Assembly (NCBI GenBank): GCA_035705295.1
Contig: DASSWG010000027.1
Span: forward strand, 1-29,611
Direction of reading: 5' to 3'
DNA from: DASSWG01 sp035705295
GTDB lineage: Bacteria; Bacteroidota; Bacteroidia; Flavobacteriales; Flavobacteriaceae
Length of the DNA: 29,611 nucleotides
Under the pieces are notes generated by a model. The model worked only from the letters and a program-made list of their open reading frames with translations. It searched no databases and was not told the DNA's origin. A program made the position numbers and the translations under genes. Shown here piece after piece: positions 14,790 to 22,538 of this stretch (positions within the stretch are counted from its first letter, which is position 1; every line of letters begins with the position of its first letter).

Positions 14790-15923
14790 ATGAAAATTGA
14801 AATAAAAGAAGCAAAGACAAAAAAGGAATTGAAAGCCTTTGTCCTGCTTCCTTTTTCAATTTATAAAAACAACGCCAATTGGGCGCCACCGATCATCAAA
14901 GATGAATTGAAAATATTGGATCCACAACTGAACCCGACATTCGATCATTGTGAATCAAAATTTTGGATCGCCCTCAAAGAAGGGAAATGTGTGGGAAGGA
15001 TCGGGGCGTTGGTACATACAGACCACAACAGAAAAACCAATCAGAAAATGGCGAGGTTTACCCGTTTTGAATGCAGCAACGACCAAAAAGTGGCCGATAA
15101 TTTGCTTCGAACGGCCGAAAATTGGGCGCACAAAAAAGGAATGAAAAAAATCCACGGCCCGTTGGGGTTCAATAATTTGGATTCGCAAGGTGTTTTGGTC
15201 GAGGGTTTCGACCACCTGCAATCGATTGCATCGATCTATCATTTGCCCTATTACAAAACCTTGATCGAGCAAAACGGATACGAAAAAGAGGTAGATTGGG
15301 TGGAATATCGATTGACAATCGGCGAAAAAGCGGTGAACAAAGCGAAACGCGGTGCCAGCCTTATCAAAAAAAGATACGATTTGGAGGTGGTGCATTTCAA
15401 TAAAATGGAGGAATTGCTGCCTTATTCCGACCGTATTTTTGATATTTTGGGCGACGCTTTTAGCGATTTGCCTTTTGTGACCCCATTCAATCAAAAAACG
15501 AAACATTTTTATAGGGACAAATACATCCGGTTCCTAAATCCAGGGTTTGTGAAAATGGTGAAATTCAAAAAAAGTGACGATCCAATTGGGTTTATCATAG
15601 GAATGCCGAGTTTGTCGAAAGCCATGAAAAAAGCCAAAGGAAAATTCCTGCCTTTTGGTTGGTACCACATTTTAAAAGCACAGCAGGCAAAAAATGGAGA
15701 CACGATGGACCAAGTATTGACGGGGGTTTTAAAAGAACACCAAGCCACTGGGGCGGGCGTGATTTTGATGGCCGAAATACAAGCGATGATGGTGAAAAAA
15801 GGTTTGAAATACATAGAAACCACCGGGATTTTTGAGACCAATGTGAACGCAATTTCCAATTGGAAAAATTACGAACATATTCAGCACAAGCGAAAGCGTT
15901 CGTATGTTAAGCAATTGAGTTAG
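14790..15923 (+). CDS. GNAT-like N-acetyltransferase-fold protein, uncharacterised
   Basis: 377 residues with no signal peptide or membrane segment. The N-terminal half (about 1-150) contains FWIALKEGKCVGRIGALVHT, the beta-bulge pattern of a GNAT fold. KKIHGPLGFNNLDSQGVLVEGF and the C-terminal segment KGLKYIETTGIFETNVNAISN resemble large Bacteroidota and proteobacterial proteins annotated only as N-acetyltransferase-domain proteins. The C-terminal half looks like a second, diverged GNAT lobe. Neither substrate nor activity can be assigned. The TlpA-like gene follows after 49 nt on the same strand. Confidence 0.65.
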   Translation: MKIEIKEAKTKKELKAFVLLPFSIYKNNANWAPPIIKDELKILDPQLNPTFDHCESKFWIALKEGKCVGRIGALVHTDHNRKTNQKMARFTRFECSNDQKVADNLLRTAENWAHKKGMKKIHGPLGFNNLDSQGVLVEGFDHLQSIASIYHLPYYKTLIEQNGYEKEVDWVEYRLTIGEKAVNKAKRGASLIKKRYDLEVVHFNKMEELLPYSDRIFDILGDAFSDLPFVTPFNQKTKHFYRDKYIRFLNPGFVKMVKFKKSDDPIGFIIGMPSLSKAMKKAKGKFLPFGWYHILKAQQAKNGDTMDQVLTGVLKEHQATGAGVILMAEIQAMMVKKGLKYIETTGIFETNVNAISNWKNYEHIQHKRKRSYVKQLS

Positions 15924-15972
15924 TTTTACTGATTATGCTGGATCGGTTTATGATTTATAAAAAACTAGAAAA

Positions 15973-16551
15973 TTGAAATTCTTAAAAAAGCATTGGGCAA
16001 ACCTCTTGTTATTGATGCTCATTGTCGTGCTGATCATTCCGCAAACGCGGCTTCCCATTCGAATTTTTGTCAACCGATTACTTTCGTTTGAACCGTCCGT
16101 TCTGGAAGAGCAGCCGGCAATCAACACTTATCAATGGTCATTACAGGACTTGTCCGGAAGAAAAATCAATTTTTCATCCTCCAAAGGAAAAGTGGCTTTG
16201 GTGAATTTTTGGGCAACATGGTGCGCGCCCTGCATTGCGGAAATGCCCGATTTTCAGGCACTTTATAACGATTACGGGAAAAAAGTCGATTTCTATTTTG
16301 TCACCAACGACAAAAAACAAAATGTCGAACGCTTTCTACAAGAAAACGAATATGAACTCCCCGTTTTTTTTCCACTTCAGCAAGCCCCAAAAAAATTGAT
16401 TGGACAGGCACTTCCCGCTACTTTTCTTATTGACAAAAAAGGAAATATTGTCATTAAAGAATTTGGCACGGCAGATTGGAACAGTGAAGCCATGCGTAAA
16501 ATATTGGACCAATTGCTGAAAACAACTTCTTCGGGAAATGGCGCAAATTAG
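15973..16551 (+). CDS. TlpA/ResA-like membrane-anchored thioredoxin
   Basis: 192 residues. An N-terminal anchor (LLLLMLIVVLIIP, about 11-23) is followed by a periplasmic AhpC/TSA-TlpA thioredoxin domain (about 50-185). Its active site is FWATWCAPCIAEMP, with the CxxC cysteines near residues 80 and 83, and the cis-Pro is in QALPATFLID. Such proteins reduce or isomerise periplasmic disulfides, for example in cytochrome c maturation; the partner here is unknown. The start is TTG: the in-frame stop at 15958 leaves no upstream ATG, and the next ATG (16015) would cut into the membrane anchor. Confidence 0.87.
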   Translation: MKFLKKHWANLLLLMLIVVLIIPQTRLPIRIFVNRLLSFEPSVLEEQPAINTYQWSLQDLSGRKINFSSSKGKVALVNFWATWCAPCIAEMPDFQALYNDYGKKVDFYFVTNDKKQNVERFLQENEYELPVFFPLQQAPKKLIGQALPATFLIDKKGNIVIKEFGTADWNSEAMRKILDQLLKTTSSGNGAN

Positions 16552-16596
16552 GTTTTGCAATATTCGACTGATCAAATTTAAAAGAACTCCATTTTC

Positions 16597-16627
16597 TTTC
16601 CACTTGTTCAAGGATATTGTATTTTTG
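16597..16627 (+). promoter_or_regulatory. Probable promoter of lpdA
   Basis: TTTC at 16597-16600, 19 nt, then TATTTTTG at 16620-16627 (exact TAnnTTTG). The leader to the ATG at 16660 would be about 26 nt. Confidence 0.5.
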
Positions 16628-16659
16628 TGATCGTTTTATAAACTTTCAAAATTCATTTT

Positions 16660-18066
16660 ATGAAATCATACGACGTTGCCGTCATCGGTTCAGGCCCCGG
16701 AGGTTATGTTGCCGCGATCCGTTGCGCACAATTGGGAATGAAAACCGCCATCATTGAAAAATATGCCACCTTGGGCGGAACTTGCCTCAACGTGGGCTGC
16801 ATCCCCTCCAAAGCTTTGTTGGATTCTTCGCACCATTACGAGGAAGCCATCTCCCATTTTGCGGAACACGGGATCGAAATCCCCGGGGAGGTAAAAGTGA
16901 ATTTGAAAAAAATGATCGATCGGAAAGCTTCCGTGGTGGAGCAAACCACCAAAGGCATCGATTTTTTGATGGACAAAAACAAAATCGACCGCTTCGAAGG
17001 TGTGGGTACCTTCAAAGATGAAACACACATCAACATTAAAAAATCCGAAGGCAAGGCTGAAACCATCGAAGCCAAAAACACGATTATTGCCACGGGAAGC
17101 AAACCTTCGAGTTTACCGTTTATAAAAATCGACAAGAAAAAAATCATCACTTCCACCGAAGCTTTGGAACTGAAAGAAATCCCGAAACATTTGTTGATCA
17201 TCGGCGGCGGTGTCATTGGTTTGGAACTTGGTCAAGTCTATAAACGTTTGGGCGCGGAAGTCACCGTCATCGAATATATGGACCGCATCATTCCCACCAT
17301 GGATTCCGCGCAAAGCAAGGAATTGATGAAAGTGATGAAAAAGCAAAAAATGAAATTCGCGCTTTCGCACAAAGTGAATTCTGTCGAAACCAAAGGAAAA
17401 GAAGTGATCGTAAAAGCCACCGATAAAAAAGACAAAGAAGTGGAATTCAAAGGCGATTATTGCCTGGTTTCCGTGGGAAGAAAACCTTATACCGATGGCT
17501 TGGCAGCTGATAAAGCCGGAATAAAAATCAACGATCGCGGGCAAATTGAAGTGAACGAACATTTGCAAACCAGCGTAAAAAATATTTATGCCATTGGCGA
17601 CGTGGTGAAAGGAGCAATGCTGGCCCACAAGGCTGAAGAGGAAGGCGTTTTTGTGGCCGAAACATTGGCCGGTCAAAAACCGCACATCAATTATAATTTA
17701 ATCCCGGGCGTGGTTTATACTTGGCCCGAAGTGGCTTCGGTCGGAAAAACCGAAGAACAATTGCAGGAAGAAAAAATCGAGTTCAAAACCGGGCAATTTC
17801 CGATGCGCGCCTTGGGCCGTTCCCGAGCCAGTGGCGATATAGATGGTTTTGTGAAGATTTTGGCCGATAAGCAAACCGATGAGGTTTTGGGAGTTCATAT
17901 GGTCGGCGCACGCGTTGCCGATTTAATTTCGGAAGCCGTAGTTGCGATGGAATACCGCGCCAGTGCAGAAGACATCGCACGAATGAGCCACGCACATCCA
18001 ACCTATGCCGAAGCGGTGAAAGAAGCTGCGTTGGCAGCGACGGACAACCGGCCGTTGCATACTTAA
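16660..18066 (+). CDS. lpdA: Dihydrolipoyl dehydrogenase (E3)
   Basis: 468 residues, full length. FAD-binding GSGPGGYVAA (10-19), redox-active disulfide GGTCLNVGCIPSK (Cys42 and Cys47), NAD-binding IGGGVIGLELG (about 184-194), FAD ribityl contact YAIGDVV, and the C-terminal HAHPTYAEAVKEAA with the His446-Glu451 catalytic dyad. The enzyme reoxidises dihydrolipoamide of the pyruvate, 2-oxoglutarate or branched-chain dehydrogenase complexes, or of the glycine cleavage system, with NAD+. It has its own promoter and a strong terminator. No E1 or E2 gene is nearby, so which complex it serves cannot be told; one E3 often serves several. Confidence 0.96.
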   Translation: MKSYDVAVIGSGPGGYVAAIRCAQLGMKTAIIEKYATLGGTCLNVGCIPSKALLDSSHHYEEAISHFAEHGIEIPGEVKVNLKKMIDRKASVVEQTTKGIDFLMDKNKIDRFEGVGTFKDETHINIKKSEGKAETIEAKNTIIATGSKPSSLPFIKIDKKKIITSTEALELKEIPKHLLIIGGGVIGLELGQVYKRLGAEVTVIEYMDRIIPTMDSAQSKELMKVMKKQKMKFALSHKVNSVETKGKEVIVKATDKKDKEVEFKGDYCLVSVGRKPYTDGLAADKAGIKINDRGQIEVNEHLQTSVKNIYAIGDVVKGAMLAHKAEEEGVFVAETLAGQKPHINYNLIPGVVYTWPEVASVGKTEEQLQEEKIEFKTGQFPMRALGRSRASGDIDGFVKILADKQTDEVLGVHMVGARVADLISEAVVAMEYRASAEDIARMSHAHPTYAEAVKEAALAATDNRPLHT

Positions 18067-18111
18067 ATTTGATTTTGAAGTTTAAGATTGAATGTTTTAG
18101 GGTTTAATTCC

Positions 18112-18178
18112 CCGATGCTTGCATCGAGGTAGCTCATTTTCTATGAGTACGCTCCAAATTTGGGGCGCACTTTTTTTT
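18112..18178 (+). terminator. Terminator region after lpdA
   Basis: A stem formed by GTACGCTCCAAA (18147-18158) and TTTGGGGCGCAC (18159-18170), ten of twelve positions paired, followed by eight T residues (18171-18178). Upstream, CGATGC-TT-GCATCG (18113-18126) forms a second small hairpin. It separates the convergent lpdA and prfC genes. Confidence 0.7.
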
Positions 18179-18190
18179 GGGGAAGTCCAC

Positions 18191-19789
18191 TTAAAATTCG
18201 GATACAAAATGGAATTTGATCGAAGGGTATTTTTGTTGTGTCATTTGCAGTGAAAAAGCCGAATCGGCAAAAAACACCAATTGCCCTTTTTTGTCCTTGG
18301 CCAAAAACTTGGCCTTGACCCGTTTGAAATCTTGAAATTCTTCGCTTTTTTCTCCCGAAGCTTCTGGATCAGGCTCAATCCAGCAGGCTTTGTGGACGTT
18401 TAAATTTTCGTAGGTGCATTTTGCACCGTATTCGTGTTCCAGGCGATATTGGATCACCTCATATTGCAACGCGCCCACAGTGCCGATCACTTTTCTGTTG
18501 TTCAACTCCAAGGTGAACAATTGTGCCACGCCTTCGTCCATTAATTGGTCGATTCCTTTTTCCAATTGTTTGGATTTCATCGGGTCGGCATTGTTGATGT
18601 AGCGGAAATGTTCCGGTGAAAAACTCGGAATGCCTTTATATTGTAATATCTCACCTTCCGTCAGGGTGTCACCGATCTTGAAATTCCCGGTGTCGTGCAA
18701 ACCCACAATATCGCCGGGGTACGAAACATCGACAATTTCTTTTCGTTCTGCAAAAAAAGCGTTTGGGCTTGAAAATTTTAGTTTTTTATTGTTCCGAACG
18801 TGCAAATAGGGTTTGTTGCGTTCGAATTTTCCCGAAACGATTTTTATGAACGCCAATCGGTCGCGGTGTTTCGGATCCATATTGGCATGGATTTTAAAAA
18901 CAAATCCGGTGAAATCTTTTTCGTTGGGTTCCACAACCCGAAGGTCGCTTTCCTTTTTTCGGGGTTTTGGGGCAATTTCCACGAAACAATCCAACAATTC
19001 GCGCACCCCAAAATTGTTCAAGGCCGAACCAAAAAAAACAGGTTGCAGGTTTCCGGCCAAGTAGGCTTCTTTGTCGAATTTTGGATAAACGCCTTGGAAA
19101 AGTTCCAATTCCTCGCGCAGAGTTTCCGCAGCTTCACTGCCTATCAATTCTTCCAATTCTTCGGAATTCACATCGGAAATTTCAATGGTTTCTTCAATGT
19201 TTTTTCGGGAATCGCCACTGAACAGGTTCACGTTTTTTTCCCATAAATTGTAAATCCCTTTAAAATCATACCCTATTCCGATGGGCAAACTCATCGGGGT
19301 GACGGTCAGGTTTAATTTTTGTTCAATTTCATCCAATAAATCGAACGCGTCTTTTCCTTCGCGGTCCAGTTTGTTCACAAAAACAATCATCGGAATGTTG
19401 CGCATCCGGCAGACTTCCACCAATTTTTCGGTTTGCTCCTCCACACCTTTTGCCACGTCGATCACCACGATCACACTGTCAACGGCGGTCAAAGTACGGA
19501 AAGTGTCTTCGGCAAAATCTTTGTGGCCCGGCGTGTCCAAAATGTTTATTTTGGTGCCATCGTATTCAAAAGCCAACACCGAAGTGGCCACGGAAATTCC
19601 CCGTTGACGCTCGATTTCCATAAAATCGGAAGTCGCCCCTTTTTTTATTTTGTTCGATTTTACCGCGCCGGCTTCTTGAATGGCACCGCCAAACAACAAT
19701 AATTTTTCGGTCAGTGTGGTTTTTCCCGCATCGGGGTGGGAGATGATGCCAAAAGTTCGGCGGCGGTTTATTTCGTCTTGGAATTTCAT
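18191..19789 (-). CDS. prfC: Peptide chain release factor 3
   Basis: 532 residues, the normal length for RF3. G1 SHPDAGKTTLTEKL (17-30), the switch region RQRGISVATSV, G3 DTPGHKDF, and G4 FVNKLDREG are all present. They are followed by domains II and III of the RF3 type (FVFKIHANMDPKHRDRLAFI and the C-terminal AKDKKGQLVFFADSAF). This translational GTPase recycles RF1 and RF2 from the ribosome after termination. The coding start lies only 5 nt after the -7 promoter box, implying a leaderless or nearly leaderless mRNA. It is divergent from idi. Confidence 0.96.
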   Translation of the reverse strand: MKFQDEINRRRTFGIISHPDAGKTTLTEKLLLFGGAIQEAGAVKSNKIKKGATSDFMEIERQRGISVATSVLAFEYDGTKINILDTPGHKDFAEDTFRTLTAVDSVIVVIDVAKGVEEQTEKLVEVCRMRNIPMIVFVNKLDREGKDAFDLLDEIEQKLNLTVTPMSLPIGIGYDFKGIYNLWEKNVNLFSGDSRKNIEETIEISDVNSEELEELIGSEAAETLREELELFQGVYPKFDKEAYLAGNLQPVFFGSALNNFGVRELLDCFVEIAPKPRKKESDLRVVEPNEKDFTGFVFKIHANMDPKHRDRLAFIKIVSGKFERNKPYLHVRNNKKLKFSSPNAFFAERKEIVDVSYPGDIVGLHDTGNFKIGDTLTEGEILQYKGIPSFSPEHFRYINNADPMKSKQLEKGIDQLMDEGVAQLFTLELNNRKVIGTVGALQYEVIQYRLEHEYGAKCTYENLNVHKACWIEPDPEASGEKSEEFQDFKRVKAKFLAKDKKGQLVFFADSAFSLQMTQQKYPSIKFHFVSEF

Positions 19790-19794
19790 GGCGG

Positions 19795-19825
19795 CAAAGA
19801 TATTGTTTTGAACGGGTTCGTCAAA
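19795..19825 (-). promoter_or_regulatory. Promoter of prfC, nearly leaderless
   Basis: Minus strand TTTG (19825 to 19822), 19 nt, TATCTTTG (19802 to 19795), then CCGCC and the ATG. With a start site 4-8 nt after the -7 box, the mRNA begins at or beside the start codon. Confidence 0.65.
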
Positions 19826-19873
19826 TTTTCAACGGCCCTTTCCGATACCTTTCATTTTTTGCATACTACAAAG

Positions 19874-19901
19874 TTTGGTTGACAACTATTTCGTACTTTT
19901 G
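19874..19901 (+). promoter_or_regulatory. Promoter of idi, nearly leaderless
   Basis: TTTG at 19874-19877, 16 nt, TACTTTTG at 19894-19901, then 7 nt to the ATG at 19909. Both boxes match the consensus, and the mRNA would begin at or just before the start codon. Confidence 0.65.
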
Positions 19902-19908
19902 AAAACCT

Positions 19909-20442
19909 ATGAAAAAGCAAGAAGAACAAGTGATTTTGGTCAATGAAAACGATGAACAAATTGGTTTGATGCCCAAAATGGAAGCCCACGAAAAAGGAAA
20001 ATTGCACCGGGCGTTTTCCGTTTTTGTCTATAATGAAAAAGGCGAAATGATGCTCCAGCAACGCGCCTTGTCAAAATACCATTCGCCGGGTTTGTGGACC
20101 AATACCTGTTGCAGCCACCAGCGCGAAGGTGAAACCAACATTGCCGCAGGGAAACGCCGGTTGTGGGAAGAAATGGGTTTTTCCACCGAATTGAAGGATA
20201 CGATTTCGTTCATTTACAAAGCGCCGTTCGACAACGGGTTGACGGAGCACGAATTTGACCACATTCTCGTCGGAAATTACGACGAAAACCCCAATCCAAA
20301 CCCCTCCGAAGTGGCCGATTGGAAATGGATGAAACCCGAGGCGGTAAAAAAAGACATGCAGGAAAACCCGCAGAAGTATACCGAATGGTTCAAGATCATT
20401 TTTGAAAAATATCTTATTGAATTAAGAATTAAGAATTATTGA
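19909..20442 (+). CDS. idi: Isopentenyl-diphosphate delta-isomerase, type 1
   Basis: 177 residues of the Nudix-related type 1 IDI. The catalytic cysteine is Cys68 in TNTCCSH, with metal ligands His27, His33 and His70. The Nudix-like helix is AAGKRRLWEEMGF (79-91). Glu113 and Glu115 lie in LTEHEFDHILVG. It interconverts isopentenyl and dimethylallyl diphosphate for quinone, carotenoid and undecaprenyl synthesis in the cytoplasm. The last residues (IELRIKNY) are encoded by an AT-rich repeat, AATTAAGAATTAAGAATTA, that looks like intergenic DNA. It is likely co-transcribed with the PTPS gene, since no promoter box lies in the 65-nt gap. Confidence 0.95.
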   Translation: MKKQEEQVILVNENDEQIGLMPKMEAHEKGKLHRAFSVFVYNEKGEMMLQQRALSKYHSPGLWTNTCCSHQREGETNIAAGKRRLWEEMGFSTELKDTISFIYKAPFDNGLTEHEFDHILVGNYDENPNPNPSEVADWKWMKPEAVKKDMQENPQKYTEWFKIIFEKYLIELRIKNY

Positions 20443-20456
20443 AACAATAAATATCC

Positions 20457-20507
20457 AACCACCGATTAACCAATCACTGATTAACTGATCACCAAATCAC
20501 CAAATAA
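20457..20507. repeat. Degenerate short tandem repeat before the PTPS gene
   Basis: An imperfect iteration of units such as CCGATTAAC, CTGATTAAC, TGATCACCAAAT and CACCAAAT. It runs up to the PTPS start codon and supplies the upstream sequence where a ribosome-binding site would be. It resembles the low-complexity tract at 13403 in style but not in sequence. Confidence 0.5.
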
Positions 20508-20918
20508 ATGAAAGCCACCGTTAGCCGAAAGGCACATTTCAACGCCGCGCACCGTTTGTTCCGAAAAAAATGGAGCGACGAAAAAAACGAGCAAGTTTTC
20601 GGAAAATGCAGCAACCCGAATTTCCATGGGCACAATTATGAATTGGTGGTTTCGGTTACGGGCGAAATCGATCCGGAAACTGGTTTTGTGATCAGTTTGG
20701 ATTTTTTGAAAAAGCTCATCAAATCGGAAATTGAAGACGTTTTCGACCATAAAAACCTGAATGTGGAAGTGCCGGAATTTGAAAACTTGAACCCCACGGC
20801 CGAAAACATTTCGAAGGTCATTTGGGAAAAATTACGAAGTAAAATCGCTAAAAATTTAGCGCTGGAAGTGATTTTGTTCGAAACCCCACGCAATTTTGTA
20901 ACGTATTCCGGTAAATGA
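20508..20918 (+). CDS. 6-pyruvoyl/6-carboxy-tetrahydropterin synthase family protein
   Basis: 136 residues, the size of a PTPS/QueD subunit. Zinc ligands are His15 (FNAAH), His40 and His42 (FHGHNY), and Cys34 is the catalytic thiol. The spacing is C-x5-HGH (KCSNPNFHGHNY), as in PTPS enzymes of biopterin synthesis, rather than the C-x3-HGH of typical QueD. Glu104 in LFETPRN would anchor the pterin ring. The substrate is dihydroneopterin triphosphate. The product could be a biopterin precursor or the queuosine/deazapurine precursor, and context does not decide. Its stop overlaps the start of manA in ATGA. Confidence 0.85.
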   Translation: MKATVSRKAHFNAAHRLFRKKWSDEKNEQVFGKCSNPNFHGHNYELVVSVTGEIDPETGFVISLDFLKKLIKSEIEDVFDHKNLNVEVPEFENLNPTAENISKVIWEKLRSKIAKNLALEVILFETPRNFVTYSGK

Positions 20919-21892
20919 GTTCAATGAAAGAAGTATACCCGCTGAAATTTCACCCCATTCTAAAAGAAAAAGTTTGGGGAGGGGAAAAATTGAATTCGCT
21001 TTTATGCAAAAAAACAACTTCAAAAACCACGGGCGAAAGTTGGGAAATCAGCGATGTGGAAGGCAATTTTTCGGTGGTGAAATCGGGGGAATTTGCAGGG
21101 AAAACCTTGCGCGAACTCATCCAAACCCACAAAGAAAAGTTGGTCGGGAAAAAAGTGTACGAACAATTTGGCAATCGGTTCCCCTTATTGATCAAGTTCA
21201 TTGACGCAAAAGAAAACCTTTCCGTGCAATTGCACCCCGATGATTTTTTGGCGAAAAAGCGACACGATTCCTTCGGAAAAACCGAAATGTGGTACGTGGT
21301 GCAAGCCGATGATGGAGCGGAAATTATCGTTGGTTTCAACGAAAACACTTCCAAAGAAACCTATTTGAAACATTTGCGGGAAAAATCGCTTCCAAAAATA
21401 TTGAACGCCGAGCAAACACAAAAGGGCGATGTTTTTTTTATAAAACCCGGATTGGTGCACGCGATCGGCGGTGGGGTTTTGCTTGCCGAAATACAACAAA
21501 CTTCCGATGTTACCTACCGTGTTTATGATTGGAACCGAAAGGGTTTGGATGGGAAACCGCGCGAATTGCATACCGATTTGGCCATCGACGCGATTGATTT
21601 TACTACAAAAGCAAATCCCAAAATTCCATATTCTTTGGAAAGCAATGAAACCTGTTTGGTGGAAAACAATTATTTCAAAACGAAATTGCTCTCGTTTTCC
21701 GGAAAAATGGAAATGAATTACCAAAACAAGGATTCGTTTGTGGTTTATATTTGTGTGGAAGGGGAAGCAATAGTCAAAACAAAGGGAACCACGAATATTA
21801 TTAAGATGGGCGAAACCCTTTTGTTGCCAGCAATTTGCAACAAGGTTTTGTTGAAAGCGGAAATGGCAAAATTATTGGAAGTCAGCGTTTGA
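20915..21892 (+). CDS. manA: Mannose-6-phosphate isomerase, class I
   Basis: 325 residues. The cupin zinc site begins with VQLHPDDFLAKK (about 102-113) and continues with GKTEMWYVVQAD and KPGLVHAIGGGVLLAEIQQ. This is the short bacterial class I form. It interconverts fructose 6-phosphate and mannose 6-phosphate, feeding GDP-sugar and cell-surface glycan synthesis. The ATG overlaps the stop of the PTPS gene by four bases, so translational coupling is likely. No promoter is seen within the idi-PTPS-manA run, which looks like one operon with unrelated functions. Confidence 0.92.
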   Translation: MSSMKEVYPLKFHPILKEKVWGGEKLNSLLCKKTTSKTTGESWEISDVEGNFSVVKSGEFAGKTLRELIQTHKEKLVGKKVYEQFGNRFPLLIKFIDAKENLSVQLHPDDFLAKKRHDSFGKTEMWYVVQADDGAEIIVGFNENTSKETYLKHLREKSLPKILNAEQTQKGDVFFIKPGLVHAIGGGVLLAEIQQTSDVTYRVYDWNRKGLDGKPRELHTDLAIDAIDFTTKANPKIPYSLESNETCLVENNYFKTKLLSFSGKMEMNYQNKDSFVVYICVEGEAIVKTKGTTNIIKMGETLLLPAICNKVLLKAEMAKLLEVSV

Positions 21893-21915
21893 TCCAAAAA
21901 AATAGCGTATTTTTG
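21888..21915 (+). promoter_or_regulatory. Probable promoter of the small gene at 21952
   Basis: TTTG at 21888-21891 overlaps the end of manA. After 16 nt comes TATTTTTG at 21908-21915, an exact -7 match. The leader would be about 30 nt. Confidence 0.6.
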
Positions 21916-21951
21916 CCACTTAAAACCTTTGAAAAAAATCAATTATAGAAA

Positions 21952-22218
21952 ATGGCCAGTAAAAGAAAATTAAAACGCGATTTGAACTATGTGATGGGCG
22001 ATATTATCGAAGCCGCCTACATTCACCAAATGGCAAACCCAAAAGCCGACGAAAAAAAATGTGAAGCAATCGTTGACGAAACCATCGCTGCTTTTGACGA
22101 GTTGAACGCAAAAATCAATGATAGAAATGTGGAAAACAAAGGCGCTCACCTAAAAAAAGTGAACGGCGAAATAGAAGCTAAGGCAAAAGAGTTGATCGAA
22201 AAATTGAACAAACTCTAA
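21952..22218 (+). CDS. Small helical protein of unknown function
   Basis: 88 residues (MASKRKLKRDLNYVMGDIIE at the start), predicted mostly alpha-helical, basic at the N-terminus, with one cysteine and no signal peptide. I do not recognise a named domain. The regular heptad-like spacing in EIEAKAKELIEKLNKL suggests a coiled-coil C-terminus. The codon use resembles that of the neighbours. Its own promoter and a strong terminator (22243-22274) show that it is a real, independently expressed unit. The basic N-terminus would allow nucleic-acid binding, which is only a guess. Confidence 0.75.
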   Translation: MASKRKLKRDLNYVMGDIIEAAYIHQMANPKADEKKCEAIVDETIAAFDELNAKINDRNVENKGAHLKKVNGEIEAKAKELIEKLNKL

Positions 22219-22242
22219 AATTATTTCGAACGATCAAAGTAT

Positions 22243-22274
22243 AAAAAACCAAGCTTTTTTCGGCTTGGTTTTTT
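22243..22274 (+). terminator. Rho-independent terminator
   Basis: A 12-bp perfect stem, AAAAAACCAAGC (22243-22254) and GCTTGGTTTTTT (22263-22274), with an 8-nt loop and a T-run. It ends the small gene at 21952. Confidence 0.9.
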
Positions 22275-22361
22275 CTTTGGGATCTATACGGAATACTATA
22301 GGCTATCTAATTTTAGACTGATAAATTTAAACAGAAAAACACACAACTATTGTGCAAAAAG

Positions 22362-22457
22362 TTCACGCTGAGATCGCGAAGTAGGCGCAGCGTATCGCAG
22401 CGATATAAAACTAACGCGTAGCGCACGCTGCGAAATCCTTAGCGTTCGCCGCGTGAA
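22362..22457. repeat. Imperfect inverted repeat of about 96 bp in a gene-free stretch
   Basis: The stretch from 22219 to 22538 has no gene. Apart from the terminator it holds this element. The left arm, TTCACGC to CGCAGCGT (22362-22393), is mirrored by the right arm (22425-22457), with roughly 25 of 33 positions paired and one gap. It is rich in CGC/GCG within AT-rich surroundings. No coding frame or transposase is present. A MITE-like or dispersed intergenic element is inferred. Confidence 0.65.
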
Positions 22458-22538
22458 AAAGAATTGATGTCTTATTCTCTTAAATAAAATATATTCCCAC
22501 CAAAATCAAATAGAGCCTTTCTTTAAAAGGTTTTACGA

